Below, in pieces: positions 19,321 to 28,509 of a stretch of 64,000 bases of DNA. The stretch covers positions 186,001 to 250,000 of the forward strand of contig NZ_QXED01000007.1 of the NCBI RefSeq assembly GCF_003583365.1. Reading direction: 5' to 3'. The notes below the pieces were generated by a model that did no database searches, was not told the DNA's origin, and worked only from the letters and a program-made list of their open reading frames with translations. Positions within the stretch are counted from its first letter, which is position 1. Each line of letters begins with the position of its first letter. Position numbers and translations under genes: made by a program. This stretch comes from Fibrisoma montanum (GTDB lineage: Bacteria; Bacteroidota; Bacteroidia; Cytophagales; Spirosomataceae).

Positions 19321-20124
19321 ATGGCTACGTTACAGGGAACCGTCGCGTTTATCACCGGAGCCGCCCACGGACAGGGCCGGGCCGTAGCGCTGGCGCTGGC
19401 TCAGGAAGGGGTTCACATCGTTGCTTTCGATATTGCCCGGCCGCTGACCTACCCCGGCTACGCGCTGGGCTCGGCCTCGGAGCTGGATACGTTGCAGCAG
19501 GCCTGCGAAGCCTTCGGCGTCCGCTGCCTGACCGCCGAGGGGGATGTCCGTCGGGACGATGATATCACCCGGGCCGTAGAAGCCGCCCGGGATGCGTTCG
19601 GCCGCATCGACATACTGTTCAACAACGCGGGCATCTGCGCCTATGGGCTGGCACACGAGCTGCCGGAAGCCGAGTGGGATGCCATGCTGGACATCAACCT
19701 GAAAGGTGCCTGGCTGGTGGCCCGTCGGATTATTCCGCTGATGATGGCGCAACGCTCGGGGGTTATCATCAACAATTCATCCATTGCCGGCCTGCGGGGT
19801 ATGAATCGCCTGAGTCACTACGCGGCCTCCAAATGGGGACTGGTTGGCCTCACCAAGTCGTGGGCCATTGAACTCGCCCCTTACAACATCCGGGTCAACT
19901 CCATTCATCCCACGGGCGTCAATACCCCCATGAACGACGGACTGGCTGAACTCGAAGGAACCACCACGCAGGAAATCGCCGAACGGTCGGCGGGGAATCT
20001 GCTGCCGGTTCCCTGGGTCGAGCCGGAAGATGTATCGGCGATGGTGCTGTTTCTGGTATCCGATAAAGCCCGCTACGTAACGGGTTCGCAGTTTGTGCTG
20101 GATGCCGGTCTGCTGACCCGGTGA
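19321..20124 (+). CDS. SDR-family NAD(P)-dependent oxidoreductase
   Basis: 267 residues, usual SDR length. TGAAHGQG is the nucleotide-binding loop, NNAGI follows, the catalytic Ser lies in NNSSIAG and Tyr/Lys in SHYAASK. The subfamily looks close to the mycofactocin- or quinone-type SDRs, which is a guess. It is co-transcribed with the AhpD-like gene upstream. Its 3' end is followed at once by the regulatory region of the efflux operon. Confidence 0.9.
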   Translation: MATLQGTVAFITGAAHGQGRAVALALAQEGVHIVAFDIARPLTYPGYALGSASELDTLQQACEAFGVRCLTAEGDVRRDDDITRAVEAARDAFGRIDILFNNAGICAYGLAHELPEAEWDAMLDINLKGAWLVARRIIPLMMAQRSGVIINNSSIAGLRGMNRLSHYAASKWGLVGLTKSWAIELAPYNIRVNSIHPTGVNTPMNDGLAELEGTTTQEIAERSAGNLLPVPWVEPEDVSAMVLFLVSDKARYVTGSQFVLDAGLLTR

Positions 20125-20139
20125 AGCGGACCGAACGCT

Positions 20140-20174
20140 TGTGCGATTTTGTACACCTTGTGCGAAATCGCACA
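20140..20174 (+). promoter_or_regulatory. Two palindromic upstream sites (candidate NtrC-type enhancer)
   Basis: TGTGCGAAATCGCACA (20159-20174) is a perfect dyad with 7-bp arms; TGTGCGATTTTGTACA (20140-20155) is an imperfect copy. Their centres are 19 bases apart, about two helix turns. They lie about 60 bases upstream of a -24/-12-like element. Enhancer sites of sigma-54 activators are usually paired dyads at such distances, and an NtrC-type activator is encoded in this same operon. Confidence 0.6.
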
Positions 20175-20226
20175 CATCTGAAAGGCTTCTTAATCAGCAA
20201 TATATTGACAGACAATAAGTTACCTA

Positions 20227-20244
20227 TTGGCACGTCGTTTGGCT
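20227..20244 (+). promoter_or_regulatory. Candidate sigma-54 (-24/-12) promoter
   Basis: TTGGCACG (20227-20234), four bases, then TTTGGC. The -24 block is a perfect match to TGGCACG. The -12 block reads TTGG/GC with a one-base shift from TTGC. The start codon at 20269 leaves a short leader of about 15 bases. Confidence 0.55.
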
Positions 20245-20268
20245 TCTTATACGCAAACGAACTGACCA

Positions 20269-21525
20269 ATGGACAGAGAGCTTGCCCCGGAGATCACCCG
20301 GCAGAAACGAACCAAAAGCATCGTCATCGTCACGCTGGGTATCGTGAGTGTGGCTGCGGTGCTGGCTTTATTCCGAACCTACCTCAGCACGTCCGTCGAA
20401 GCTTCTAAAATCCGGACGGCGGTTGCGCAGGTGGGTCCGGTCGAAAACACCATCAACGCCACCGGTGAAGTGATCCCGGCATTCGAGCAGGTGATCGTGA
20501 GTCCCATTCAGGCGAGTGTACAACGGGTACTGATCACGCCCGGCACCCGCGTCAGACCGGGTCAGCCGATCCTCGAACTCGACAAATCCTTCTCTCTGAT
20601 CGAACTCGAACGCCTGAAAGACAAGCTCGCCCTGAAGCGCAACGGCATCGAGCAGCTGCGGCTGCGGCTCAACAAGGAATTCTACGACGCCGATATTAAA
20701 GACAAAATCAAATCACTCAACATCAACCGGCTCCGGGCCAACGTAGAAGATACACGCCGGCTCCAGAAAGCCGGTGGCAGCACGCAGGAAGACGTAACGA
20801 AAGCCGAAAACGAACTCCGGATTGCCGAACTGGAAAAGAAGCAGCTGGAAAATGACCTGGCCTACAGCCGCCAGTCGATGGGAGCCAGCCTGAAAGAATC
20901 TGAACTCCAGGCGCAGATTGAAGCCAAAAACCTCCAGGAACTCGAACAGAAACTCCGGCAGGCCGACATCCTCGCCGACCGGCCGGGGGTACTCACGTGG
21001 GTCAACGACCGCATCGGAGCGGCCGTCAGCACGGGCGATATGCTGGCCAAACTGGCCGATCTGGGAAGCTTCCGGATTGATGGCTCCTGCTCCGATATGT
21101 ACGCCGATCAGGTCAAAGTGGGGTTGCCGGTCATCGTAAAAATCAACGAAACCAACCTGCGCGGCACGATCACCCAGGTAAAGCCATCGGTCCAGAACAA
21201 CGTAGTGCAGTTCGCCATCCAACTGGACGACAACCGGCATACGTCGCTCCGGCCTAATATGAAAGTAGAGGTGTTCATCGTCACCAACCGGGTTGGCAAG
21301 GCCGTACGGGTAGCCAATGGCCCGGCCTTCAAAGGCAAACGGCGGCAGTACGTGTATGTATTGACCAAGGGCGTGGCCGAACGCCGGGACGCTGAAATTG
21401 GCCTGACCAACTTCGACTGGGTTGAGCTTAAAAGCGGTGTCCAGCCGGGCGAGCAGGTGATCATCACGGACCTCAGCCAGTACGAACATTCCGAGACCAT
21501 AACCATTACACCCACCGACCAATGA
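20269..21525 (+). CDS. Efflux periplasmic adaptor (HlyD family)
   Basis: 418 residues. One N-terminal membrane anchor (about 19-38) precedes the biotinyl-lipoyl-like half-motifs, a long coiled-coil hairpin (about 110-225) and the beta-barrel part, as expected for an adaptor bridging an inner-membrane ABC transporter to TolC. First gene of the operon adaptor-TolC-ATPase-permease-permease-regulator-kinase. Its stop overlaps the next gene's start in ATGA. It sits behind the candidate sigma-54 promoter. The exported compound is unknown. Confidence 0.9.
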   Translation: MDRELAPEITRQKRTKSIVIVTLGIVSVAAVLALFRTYLSTSVEASKIRTAVAQVGPVENTINATGEVIPAFEQVIVSPIQASVQRVLITPGTRVRPGQPILELDKSFSLIELERLKDKLALKRNGIEQLRLRLNKEFYDADIKDKIKSLNINRLRANVEDTRRLQKAGGSTQEDVTKAENELRIAELEKKQLENDLAYSRQSMGASLKESELQAQIEAKNLQELEQKLRQADILADRPGVLTWVNDRIGAAVSTGDMLAKLADLGSFRIDGSCSDMYADQVKVGLPVIVKINETNLRGTITQVKPSVQNNVVQFAIQLDDNRHTSLRPNMKVEVFIVTNRVGKAVRVANGPAFKGKRRQYVYVLTKGVAERRDAEIGLTNFDWVELKSGVQPGEQVIITDLSQYEHSETITITPTDQ

Positions 21526-23027
21526 TGCGACCTTTCTCTCTCTTTTCGGTAGTGGATAAACTGATAAAACTACTGCTGGAACGAACCCTACTGGCCAGAC
21601 TGCTGACCCTGGTTTACCTCACGACGCACACGGCCCTGGCGCAGACCCAGCGGATGACGCTGGAAGACGTAGTCTCAATCGCCCAGGGTCAGTCGGTGGC
21701 CGCCAAACAGGCCGCTACGACCCAGCGTACCAATTACTGGAAGTACCGGTCGTTCCTGGCCGACTACAAACCGCAGCTCAGCCTCGATGGTACGTTGCCC
21801 GGTTTTACGCGCTCGTTTGTGGAAGTTACCCAGCCCGACGGCACCATCGCCTACCAGCCCGTATCGCTTAACAACTCGGCCCTGAACCTGTCGCTGAGTC
21901 AGAACATCGCCCTAACCGGCGGCAGCATCTTCGTCCAGAAGGAGATCAAGCGGTTTGATAATTTCCTCGAAAGCCAGACGTTGTACAACGGTGTTCCATT
22001 CAGCGTCGGCCTTATTCAGCCCCTGTTCCGCTTCAACCCCATGCGCTGGGAACGCCGGATTGAGCCGCTGAAGTATCAGGAAAGCAACCAGCAGCTGCTG
22101 GAGTCGAAAGAGGAGGTCTCGCTTAACGCAACGATGTATTACTTCGACCTGCTGGTGGCGCAGGTGAACCTGCAGATCGCGGAAAAGAACCTGATGAACA
22201 ACGATACGCTGTACAAAATTGCCCGGAAGAAGCTGGAACTGGGCCGCATTTCACAGAATGATCTGCTCCAGCTGGAACTAAGCGTACTGACCGCCCGCAA
22301 GGACCTGGCGTCGGCCCAGCAAACGGCGGAGGTAGCGTCGCTGAAGCTGAAAACGTATATCGGCTACCGGAACGACAACCGGCTGGAACTGGCTCCGCCC
22401 AACCAGATCGTCCCGTTCTCTGTCGACATCCGGCGGGCCATCGACGAAGCGTTTGCCAATCGGGCCGCGTCGGTCGGTTTCCGGCGCCGACTCCTCGAAG
22501 CCGAACGGGAGGTCGACAGGGCCCGCAAGGAAAACGGTCTGAACGCATCGATGCAGGCTTCGTTCGGGCTATCGAACCGCGGCTCCCGGATCGGTGACGT
22601 GTACGTCCGGCCGCAGGACAGTGAGATTCTGGAAATTCGTTTTTCGGTGCCCATCATGACCTGGGGGCGGGCGCAGGCTCGCACAGAAACGGCGAAAGCC
22701 AACCAGCAGCTGACGCAGCAATCCGTTGAGCAGGACAAGCTTACCCTGGAGCAGCAGGTGTTTACGCAGGTGACCTTACTCCAGATGCTACAGAAGCAGG
22801 TGAAGCTCACCGCCGAAGCCGATCAGATTGCCCAGGATCGCTATCAGATTGCCCAGAACCGCTTTATCCTCGGCGACCTCAGCGTAACGGACCTGGGCAT
22901 TGCCACGCAGGAAAAAGACCGCGCTCGTCGTGATGCCGTGCTTGCGCTTCGTGACTACTGGCAGGCGTATTACACGCTCCGCCTGTTGACTTTATATGAT
23001 TTTGAAACAAACCAGAAGATTCAATAG
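21522..23027 (+). CDS. TolC-family outer-membrane efflux channel
   Basis: 501 residues. The signal peptide is late: a hydrophobic stretch ends at ALAQT near residue 40. The rest alternates long amphipathic helices with short strands, with the two-fold repeat expected of TolC proteins. It forms the outer-membrane exit duct for the adaptor and ABC transporter of this operon. Start overlaps the previous stop by 4 bases, a sign of translational coupling. A periodic GC-rich hairpin follows the stop. Confidence 0.9.
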   Translation: MMRPFSLFSVVDKLIKLLLERTLLARLLTLVYLTTHTALAQTQRMTLEDVVSIAQGQSVAAKQAATTQRTNYWKYRSFLADYKPQLSLDGTLPGFTRSFVEVTQPDGTIAYQPVSLNNSALNLSLSQNIALTGGSIFVQKEIKRFDNFLESQTLYNGVPFSVGLIQPLFRFNPMRWERRIEPLKYQESNQQLLESKEEVSLNATMYYFDLLVAQVNLQIAEKNLMNNDTLYKIARKKLELGRISQNDLLQLELSVLTARKDLASAQQTAEVASLKLKTYIGYRNDNRLELAPPNQIVPFSVDIRRAIDEAFANRAASVGFRRRLLEAEREVDRARKENGLNASMQASFGLSNRGSRIGDVYVRPQDSEILEIRFSVPIMTWGRAQARTETAKANQQLTQQSVEQDKLTLEQQVFTQVTLLQMLQKQVKLTAEADQIAQDRYQIAQNRFILGDLSVTDLGIATQEKDRARRDAVLALRDYWQAYYTLRLLTLYDFETNQKIQ

Positions 23028-23105
23028 CGTAGGGCCTGGGGCGAAGGGCAAGGGGCAAAAGGTAACCCCAGGCCCTCAGCCCTACGCCCCACGCGCCATA
23101 CCCCA
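23028..23105. repeat. Hairpin with short-period G-rich/C-rich arms (copy A)
   Basis: The left arm is G-rich, built from about 7-base units such as AGGGCCT and GGGGCAA. The right arm (from about 23075) is its rough complement, including CCCCAGGCCC and AGCCCTACGCCCC. It fills the whole gap between the TolC and ATPase genes. It belongs with the copies at 23788, 25121 and 26481. Confidence 0.7.
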
Positions 23106-23117
23106 AGCCAAACAACC

Positions 23118-23873
<756 letters not shown>

Positions 23874-23877
23874 TCCC

Positions 23878-25122
23878 ATGCTAACGAACTACATAAAAAT
23901 CGCCTGGAAGGTGCTGCTCCGGCATCCGTTCTACACCTTCATTACGCTCTTCGGCATCAGCCTGACCCTGACGGTGCTGATGGTGCTGACCTCGTTCATC
24001 GATCATCTGGTGGGCAGCCATTATCCCGAAAACAAGCGGGATCGCATCCTGTACGTACAGAAAGTAGCTCTTCGGGACTCACTCCGGCAATCGCAAACCG
24101 TCGGGCCGATGAGCCATGAGTTTACGCAACGCTACATTTCATCGTTGAAAACCCCCGAGAAAGTAGCTATTGCCACCCTGTTTGACTTTGCCAATGCGTA
24201 CGTGAACGGCAAGCGAATTGAGCTCAAGCTCAAACACACGAACGCCGAATTCTGGGAAGTGACGGATTTTGACTTTCTGGAAGGAAAGCCGTACAACCAG
24301 GACAACCTGGCCAAAGGTGATAACGTAGCCGTCATCACCGATGACCTGAAGCGGCAGTACTTCGAGAACAGCGAGGAGCCGGTTGTGGGTAAACCCATCG
24401 AAATCGACAACCGGACATTCCGCGTGATCGGGGTTGTGCGCGGGGCTCCGGTAACACGGCCCATGACCGCCAGTGATGTGTACCTTCCCGTAACGGCCAC
24501 CAACCGCGACGGCAAGAGCAAAGGCTATATGGGAAGCTACGCGGCTCTGATTCTGGCTCGTCAGAAATCGGACATGCCGGCTATCAAAGCCGAGTACGAT
24601 CAGGCCATCAGCCGGATTCCCCTCCCCGGCGATTCAAACGGTTTCCACTTCGCCGTGATCGAGACAAGCGCCGATACGTACCTGGAAGCGTGGCTGCATA
24701 CGTTTTTTCAACGCCCGGCCAGCAGCATCTTCTACTCCGTAGTTGCGTTGTTTATGCTGTTGTTCATGAGCCTGCCCGCCATCAACCTGGTCAACCTCAA
24801 CGTAAGTCGCATCATGGAGCGGGCTTCGGAGATTGGCATCCGGAAGGCGTTCGGTGCGCCCGCCAAAACGCTGATCTGGCAGTTTATCATCGAAAACCTA
24901 TTTATTACGTTCATCGGGGGGGCCATTGCCCTCGTGTTTTCGGTCATCATCATCAGCCTGATCAACAACAGCGGCTGGATTGCCAAGGCCGACCTCACCC
25001 TGAATCTGTCGGTCTTCGCCATCAGTTTGCTCGTGTGCCTTGTGTTCGGATTCCTGTCCGGCGTGGCTCCGGCCATGCGTATGGCTAAACTCAACATCGC
25101 CGATGCGTTGAAAAGTGCGTAG
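23878..25122 (+). CDS. ABC transporter permease (MacB/FtsX-type)
   Basis: 414 residues. One membrane segment near the N terminus (about 19-42), a large periplasmic MacB-like domain (about 45-275), then three membrane segments in the C-terminal 140 residues with the FtsX signature ASEIGIRKAFGA. With the second permease it makes the membrane part of a MacB-type exporter. It starts 4 bases after the ATPase stop. A GC-rich hairpin follows its stop. Confidence 0.9.
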   Translation: MLTNYIKIAWKVLLRHPFYTFITLFGISLTLTVLMVLTSFIDHLVGSHYPENKRDRILYVQKVALRDSLRQSQTVGPMSHEFTQRYISSLKTPEKVAIATLFDFANAYVNGKRIELKLKHTNAEFWEVTDFDFLEGKPYNQDNLAKGDNVAVITDDLKRQYFENSEEPVVGKPIEIDNRTFRVIGVVRGAPVTRPMTASDVYLPVTATNRDGKSKGYMGSYAALILARQKSDMPAIKAEYDQAISRIPLPGDSNGFHFAVIETSADTYLEAWLHTFFQRPASSIFYSVVALFMLLFMSLPAINLVNLNVSRIMERASEIGIRKAFGAPAKTLIWQFIIENLFITFIGGAIALVFSVIIISLINNSGWIAKADLTLNLSVFAISLLVCLVFGFLSGVAPAMRMAKLNIADALKSA

Positions 25123-25262
25123 GGCGGGGGGCTTCGCGCGGGGATGGCAGGGTGCTACGCGCAGGGGAAGCAGGGACAGTACGTCTGACCCTGCCCCCCG
25201 CAACCCCTGCCACCCCCGCTATCCCTGCGCGCAGCACCCCTGCCCCAAGCCCCAACCCCCAC
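25121..25262. repeat. Hairpin with about 9-nt periodic arms (copy C)
   Basis: G-rich left arm (GGGATGGCAGGG, GCGCAGGGGAAGCAGGG) and C-rich right arm (CCCCCGCAACCCCTGCC, ATCCCTGCGCGC) are roughly complementary. It fills nearly all of the space between the two permease genes. No gene lies inside. Confidence 0.7.
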
Positions 25263-25286
25263 GCAACTCATAAACCTTAACAACCC

Positions 25287-26480
25287 ATGCTGACTCATTT
25301 ATTCAAATTAATGTGGAATAAGAAGCGGACCCACACGCTGCTGATTGTGGAGATTATCGCTTCGTTTCTGGTTCTCTTCGGCGTAACCAGCCTGATCGTC
25401 TTTAACCTGCGCAACTACCAGGAGCCCATCGGTTTTGCTTATGAGAACGTCTGGACGCTCAACTTCAACGCCCGCGACCAGCCCGATTCAACCGTCGGGG
25501 AGGTTATGCAGCGGGTTAAAGAACGCATCCAGACGTATCCGCAGGTGGAATCGACCACGCTGTTCAGCAGCAACGCGCCGTACACCATGAACATGTCCAA
25601 CGGCGACGTAACGAACGGCAATGCCCGGACCCTGTCCAACCAGTACCGGACAGACCTGGACATGGCGAAGACCCTGAACGTACCGGTGCTGGAAGGCCGC
25701 TGGTTCAATAAATCCGACGAGTCGGCGGATGTCCGGACGATGGTGATCAACACCCCGCTCAAAGAAGCCCTGTTTGGGGATGAGCCGGCCCTCGGAAAAC
25801 AGATTACCTTCGGCGGTCCCGGCGACAAGCACAAGAAGGAAGATTACTTCACGATTGTGGGCGTCATCGGCAACTTCAAAACGCAGGGTGAATACATGAC
25901 CAATGCACCGGGGCTGTTTCAGCTGAATAAAGGCGAAGCCCGCTCGTACACCCGAACGGCACTGATCAAGGTGAAGCCCGGCACCGACGCTTCGTTTGAA
26001 GCTCAACTGACCAAAGACCTCGGTATGCTGACGAAGGACTGGAACATCGAAGTGTCGTACATGGAAAACCAGCGGCAGTCAACGCATAACATCACACTCG
26101 TACCGGTCACCATCTTCCTGATCATCAGCGGCTTCCTGCTGATCAACGTAGCGCTCGGTTTATTCGGCGTCCTGAACGTCAGCATCACCAAGCGCCGGTC
26201 GGAGATTGGTTTACGCCGGGCTTTAGGTGCTACCGGCAACGGTATCTCGAAGCAGTTCGTCGGCGAAATCTGGGTACTTGCTACGTTTGGTCTGCTGATT
26301 GGCCTGCTCTTCGCCGTTCAGTTTCCGCTGATGAACGTATTTGACCTCAAGGCCGATGTGTACATTACGGCCATCGTCCTATCCGTTGTGGTTATCTACC
26401 TGATCGTTACGCTCTGCGCTGTGTTCCCCAGCCGCCAGGCCGCGGAGATCCAGCCGGCAGTGGCGTTGCATGAGGAGTGA
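25287..26480 (+). CDS. ABC transporter permease (MacB/FtsX-type)
   Basis: 397 residues. Same architecture as the preceding permease: membrane segment about 18-40, periplasmic domain about 45-260, three C-terminal membrane segments, FtsX-type motif RSEIGLRRALGA. The two permeases are diverged, consistent with a heterodimer. Stop at 26480 is followed at once by the left arm of a repeat element. The regulator and kinase genes of the operon lie beyond that element. Confidence 0.9.
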   Translation: MLTHLFKLMWNKKRTHTLLIVEIIASFLVLFGVTSLIVFNLRNYQEPIGFAYENVWTLNFNARDQPDSTVGEVMQRVKERIQTYPQVESTTLFSSNAPYTMNMSNGDVTNGNARTLSNQYRTDLDMAKTLNVPVLEGRWFNKSDESADVRTMVINTPLKEALFGDEPALGKQITFGGPGDKHKKEDYFTIVGVIGNFKTQGEYMTNAPGLFQLNKGEARSYTRTALIKVKPGTDASFEAQLTKDLGMLTKDWNIEVSYMENQRQSTHNITLVPVTIFLIISGFLLINVALGLFGVLNVSITKRRSEIGLRRALGATGNGISKQFVGEIWVLATFGLLIGLLFAVQFPLMNVFDLKADVYITAIVLSVVVIYLIVTLCAVFPSRQAAEIQPAVALHEE

Positions 26481-26573
26481 AGTGGCAGGGGGTTTGGAGG
26501 TAGCAGGGATGGCGGGGGTTGCGGGGATGGCAGGGAGGTGCGAGGATGCAGCGCGCTGGGTGGCGGGGTCATA
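26481..26573. repeat. Left G-rich periodic arm flanking the four-helix-bundle gene (copy D)
   Basis: Units of about 9 bases of the form NGCRGGGRN (GGCAGGGGG, AGCAGGGAT, GGCGGGGGT, TGCGGGGAT, GGCAGGGAG). The last bases overlap the stop codon of the minus-strand four-helix-bundle gene. Its complement is at 26966-27116. Confidence 0.75.
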
Positions 26574-26934
26574 TGCGAATTGATTGCTGGAAGTTATATA
26601 TTTTGCGGCTTAAGTTTGCAAGGTCAATGAATAGGCGTTGTTTCTCGTTTTCGTCTATCTGATTACGACGTTGAACAACTACCAGAATATTGGCGCACTC
26701 GTAGCAGGACCGACGAGCATAGTTGAGAAACTGACGAAACTCATTGGCAGAAGCAGACCCAGATCCTTCTGCTATATTATTTGAAATACTCATGGCAGCA
26801 CCACGAAGTTGCTCTGCAAACCGGTACAGACGTTTTGCTTCCAAAGTATCCGCAATGCTATACAACTCGTCGCCCACTTCGATGGATGTCTGCCAGATAG
26901 CCAAATCCTCAAACCGAAATAGTTTTTGATTCAT
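26569..26934 (-). CDS. Four-helix-bundle protein (S23/23S rRNA intervening-sequence-protein family)
   Basis: 121 residues. The family hallmarks are plain: FEDLAIWQ at 7-14, SISNNIAEGSGS in the middle and FRQFLNYARRSCYE after it. Family members are small pentameric helical proteins, first met inside 23S rRNA intervening sequences; a role in nucleic-acid binding is suspected but not settled. It runs against the efflux operon and interrupts it between the second permease and the regulator. It is enclosed by two complementary GC-rich arms with a 9-nt period, while the gene itself is AT-richer. This looks like an inserted element rather than an operon member. Confidence 0.9.
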   Translation of the reverse strand: MNQKLFRFEDLAIWQTSIEVGDELYSIADTLEAKRLYRFAEQLRGAAMSISNNIAEGSGSASANEFRQFLNYARRSCYECANILVVVQRRNQIDENEKQRLFIDLANLSRKIYNFQQSIRI

Positions 26935-26965
26935 GTTATTTTGTACAAGTTAATCGTTAGTCAGC

Positions 26966-27116
26966 AAGCTACACCAACTCAGCCATCCCTGCAACCCCAG
27001 CCACCCTTGCAACCCCAGCTATCCCAGCCACCCCTGCAACCCCAGCAACCCCAGCAACCCCAGCCACCCCTGCAACCCCAGCCACCCCTGCAACCCCAGC
27101 CCCAGCCCCTCCTCCC
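26966..27116. repeat. Right C-rich periodic arm flanking the four-helix-bundle gene (copy D)
   Basis: About 14 units of 9 bases, mostly TGCAACCCC, AGCCACCCC and AGCAACCCC, ending just before the start codon of the NtrC-type gene. It is roughly complementary to the left arm at 26481-26573. It forms the leader of the regulator gene. Confidence 0.8.
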
Positions 27117-28490
27117 ATGCTCCTGATCATCGACGACGACATAGCGGTTCAAACCTCGCTTTCGCTCCTGTTTCGGAAGGAGGGCTTTGCGGTGCGCGTT
27201 GCTGATGGTCCCTTTGAAACCCGCGAGGTGCTGGCCGACGAAACGCCCGAGCTGATCCTGCTGGACATGAACTTCTCGGTCGATACGTCCGGCAACGACG
27301 GCCTGCGGCTCCTGCGCGAAATCCGGGAGCGCGTACCCAACGTACCGGTCATTCTCATTACGGGCTGGGGTAGCATCGAACTCGCCGTCGAAGGGATGAA
27401 AGCCGGTGCCCGGGATTTTATTACGAAACCCTGGCAGAACGACCACCTCCTGCAATCGGCCCGAACGGCGCTGAACCTGGCCCAGACAAAACCAGCATCC
27501 CCCAACCGCCGACGGCTCGACCAGCAGTATCAGTTTGACCACATCGTCGGCGAAGATCCCAAGCTGCTCGACATCCTGGCTACGATCGGCCGTGTAGCCC
27601 CTACCGACGCTCCGGTGCTGATTACCGGCGAAAGCGGCACTGGTAAAGAGTTGATTGCCGAAGCCGTTCATCAGAACAGCCGCCGGAAACGCCAGCCGTT
27701 CGTTAAGGTCAACCTGGGCGGCATTTCGTCGACCCTCTTCGAGAGCGAGCTGTTCGGTCACGTACGAGGTGCGTTTACCGACGCTAAATCCGACCGGATC
27801 GGGCGGTTTGAACTGGCTAACAAAGGCAGCATCTTCCTGGATGAAATTGGTGATCTGGACGCGTCGAGTCAGGTAAAGCTCCTCCGCGTGCTGCAGGACC
27901 GGACGTTTGAGCCTCTGGGCAGCAGCAAAAGCAAAACCGTTGACGTACGGGTGATCTGCGCGACCAACCGGAACCTGGAAGAGATGGTTGCCCGGGGCAC
28001 CTTCCGCGAGGACCTGTTCTACCGGATCAACCTCATTACGGTGAAGTTACCCGCCCTGCGCGAACGTCCTGGCGACATCCCGACGCTGGTCGAGTTCTTT
28101 GTCAACAACCTGAAAACGATCTACGGCCGCCCGGATCTGCGTGTCAATCCGGCCGCCCTGACCTGGCTGAAAAACCTGTCGCTGCCCGGCAACATCCGGC
28201 AACTGAAAAACATCGTCGAGCGGGCCGTCCTGCTTTCGATTAGTGATGAATTAGCGATTGCTGACTTTGAGAAACACCTTACTTCAGGCCCCACGCCCGC
28301 AGCCTTCAGCCCATTGCCTCCCGTAGGAACCATGACGCTGGAAGAAATGGAATACCAGATGATTCGCCGGGCCATGGAGTTCCACAACAACCGCGTAGCG
28401 AAGGTCGCCCGGGCGCTGGGCATCACGCGGTTCGCACTCTACCGGCGACTGGAGAAGTTTGACATTCCGTATACTACCGACGAATCCTGA
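27117..28490 (+). CDS. Sigma-54-dependent response regulator (NtrC family)
   Basis: 457 residues. Receiver (about 1-125; IIDDD, Asp50 in LLDMNF, TKPW lysine), AAA+ domain (about 143-380; Walker A GESGTGKE near 171, Walker B IFLDEIGD) and a Fis-type HTH (about 425-452, VAKVARALGITRFALYRR). The sigma-54-contact loop reads GAFTDA (about 218-223) instead of GAFTGA. It follows the efflux genes and precedes its probable kinase by 19 bases, so it most likely activates the sigma-54 promoter at 20227 through the dyads at 20140-20174. Confidence 0.92.
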   Translation: MLLIIDDDIAVQTSLSLLFRKEGFAVRVADGPFETREVLADETPELILLDMNFSVDTSGNDGLRLLREIRERVPNVPVILITGWGSIELAVEGMKAGARDFITKPWQNDHLLQSARTALNLAQTKPASPNRRRLDQQYQFDHIVGEDPKLLDILATIGRVAPTDAPVLITGESGTGKELIAEAVHQNSRRKRQPFVKVNLGGISSTLFESELFGHVRGAFTDAKSDRIGRFELANKGSIFLDEIGDLDASSQVKLLRVLQDRTFEPLGSSKSKTVDVRVICATNRNLEEMVARGTFREDLFYRINLITVKLPALRERPGDIPTLVEFFVNNLKTIYGRPDLRVNPAALTWLKNLSLPGNIRQLKNIVERAVLLSISDELAIADFEKHLTSGPTPAAFSPLPPVGTMTLEEMEYQMIRRAMEFHNNRVAKVARALGITRFALYRRLEKFDIPYTTDES

Positions 28491-28509
28491 CCAGGATTAA
28501 GCTGAGTTT

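Noticed and set aside
26481-27116. Diversity-generating retroelement around the four-helix-bundle gene
   Set aside because: DGR accessory proteins can share this fold, but no reverse transcriptase, template repeat or variable repeat is seen nearby.
26966-27116. CRISPR array
   Set aside because: The 9-base units are contiguous without spacers and are complementary to the left arm.
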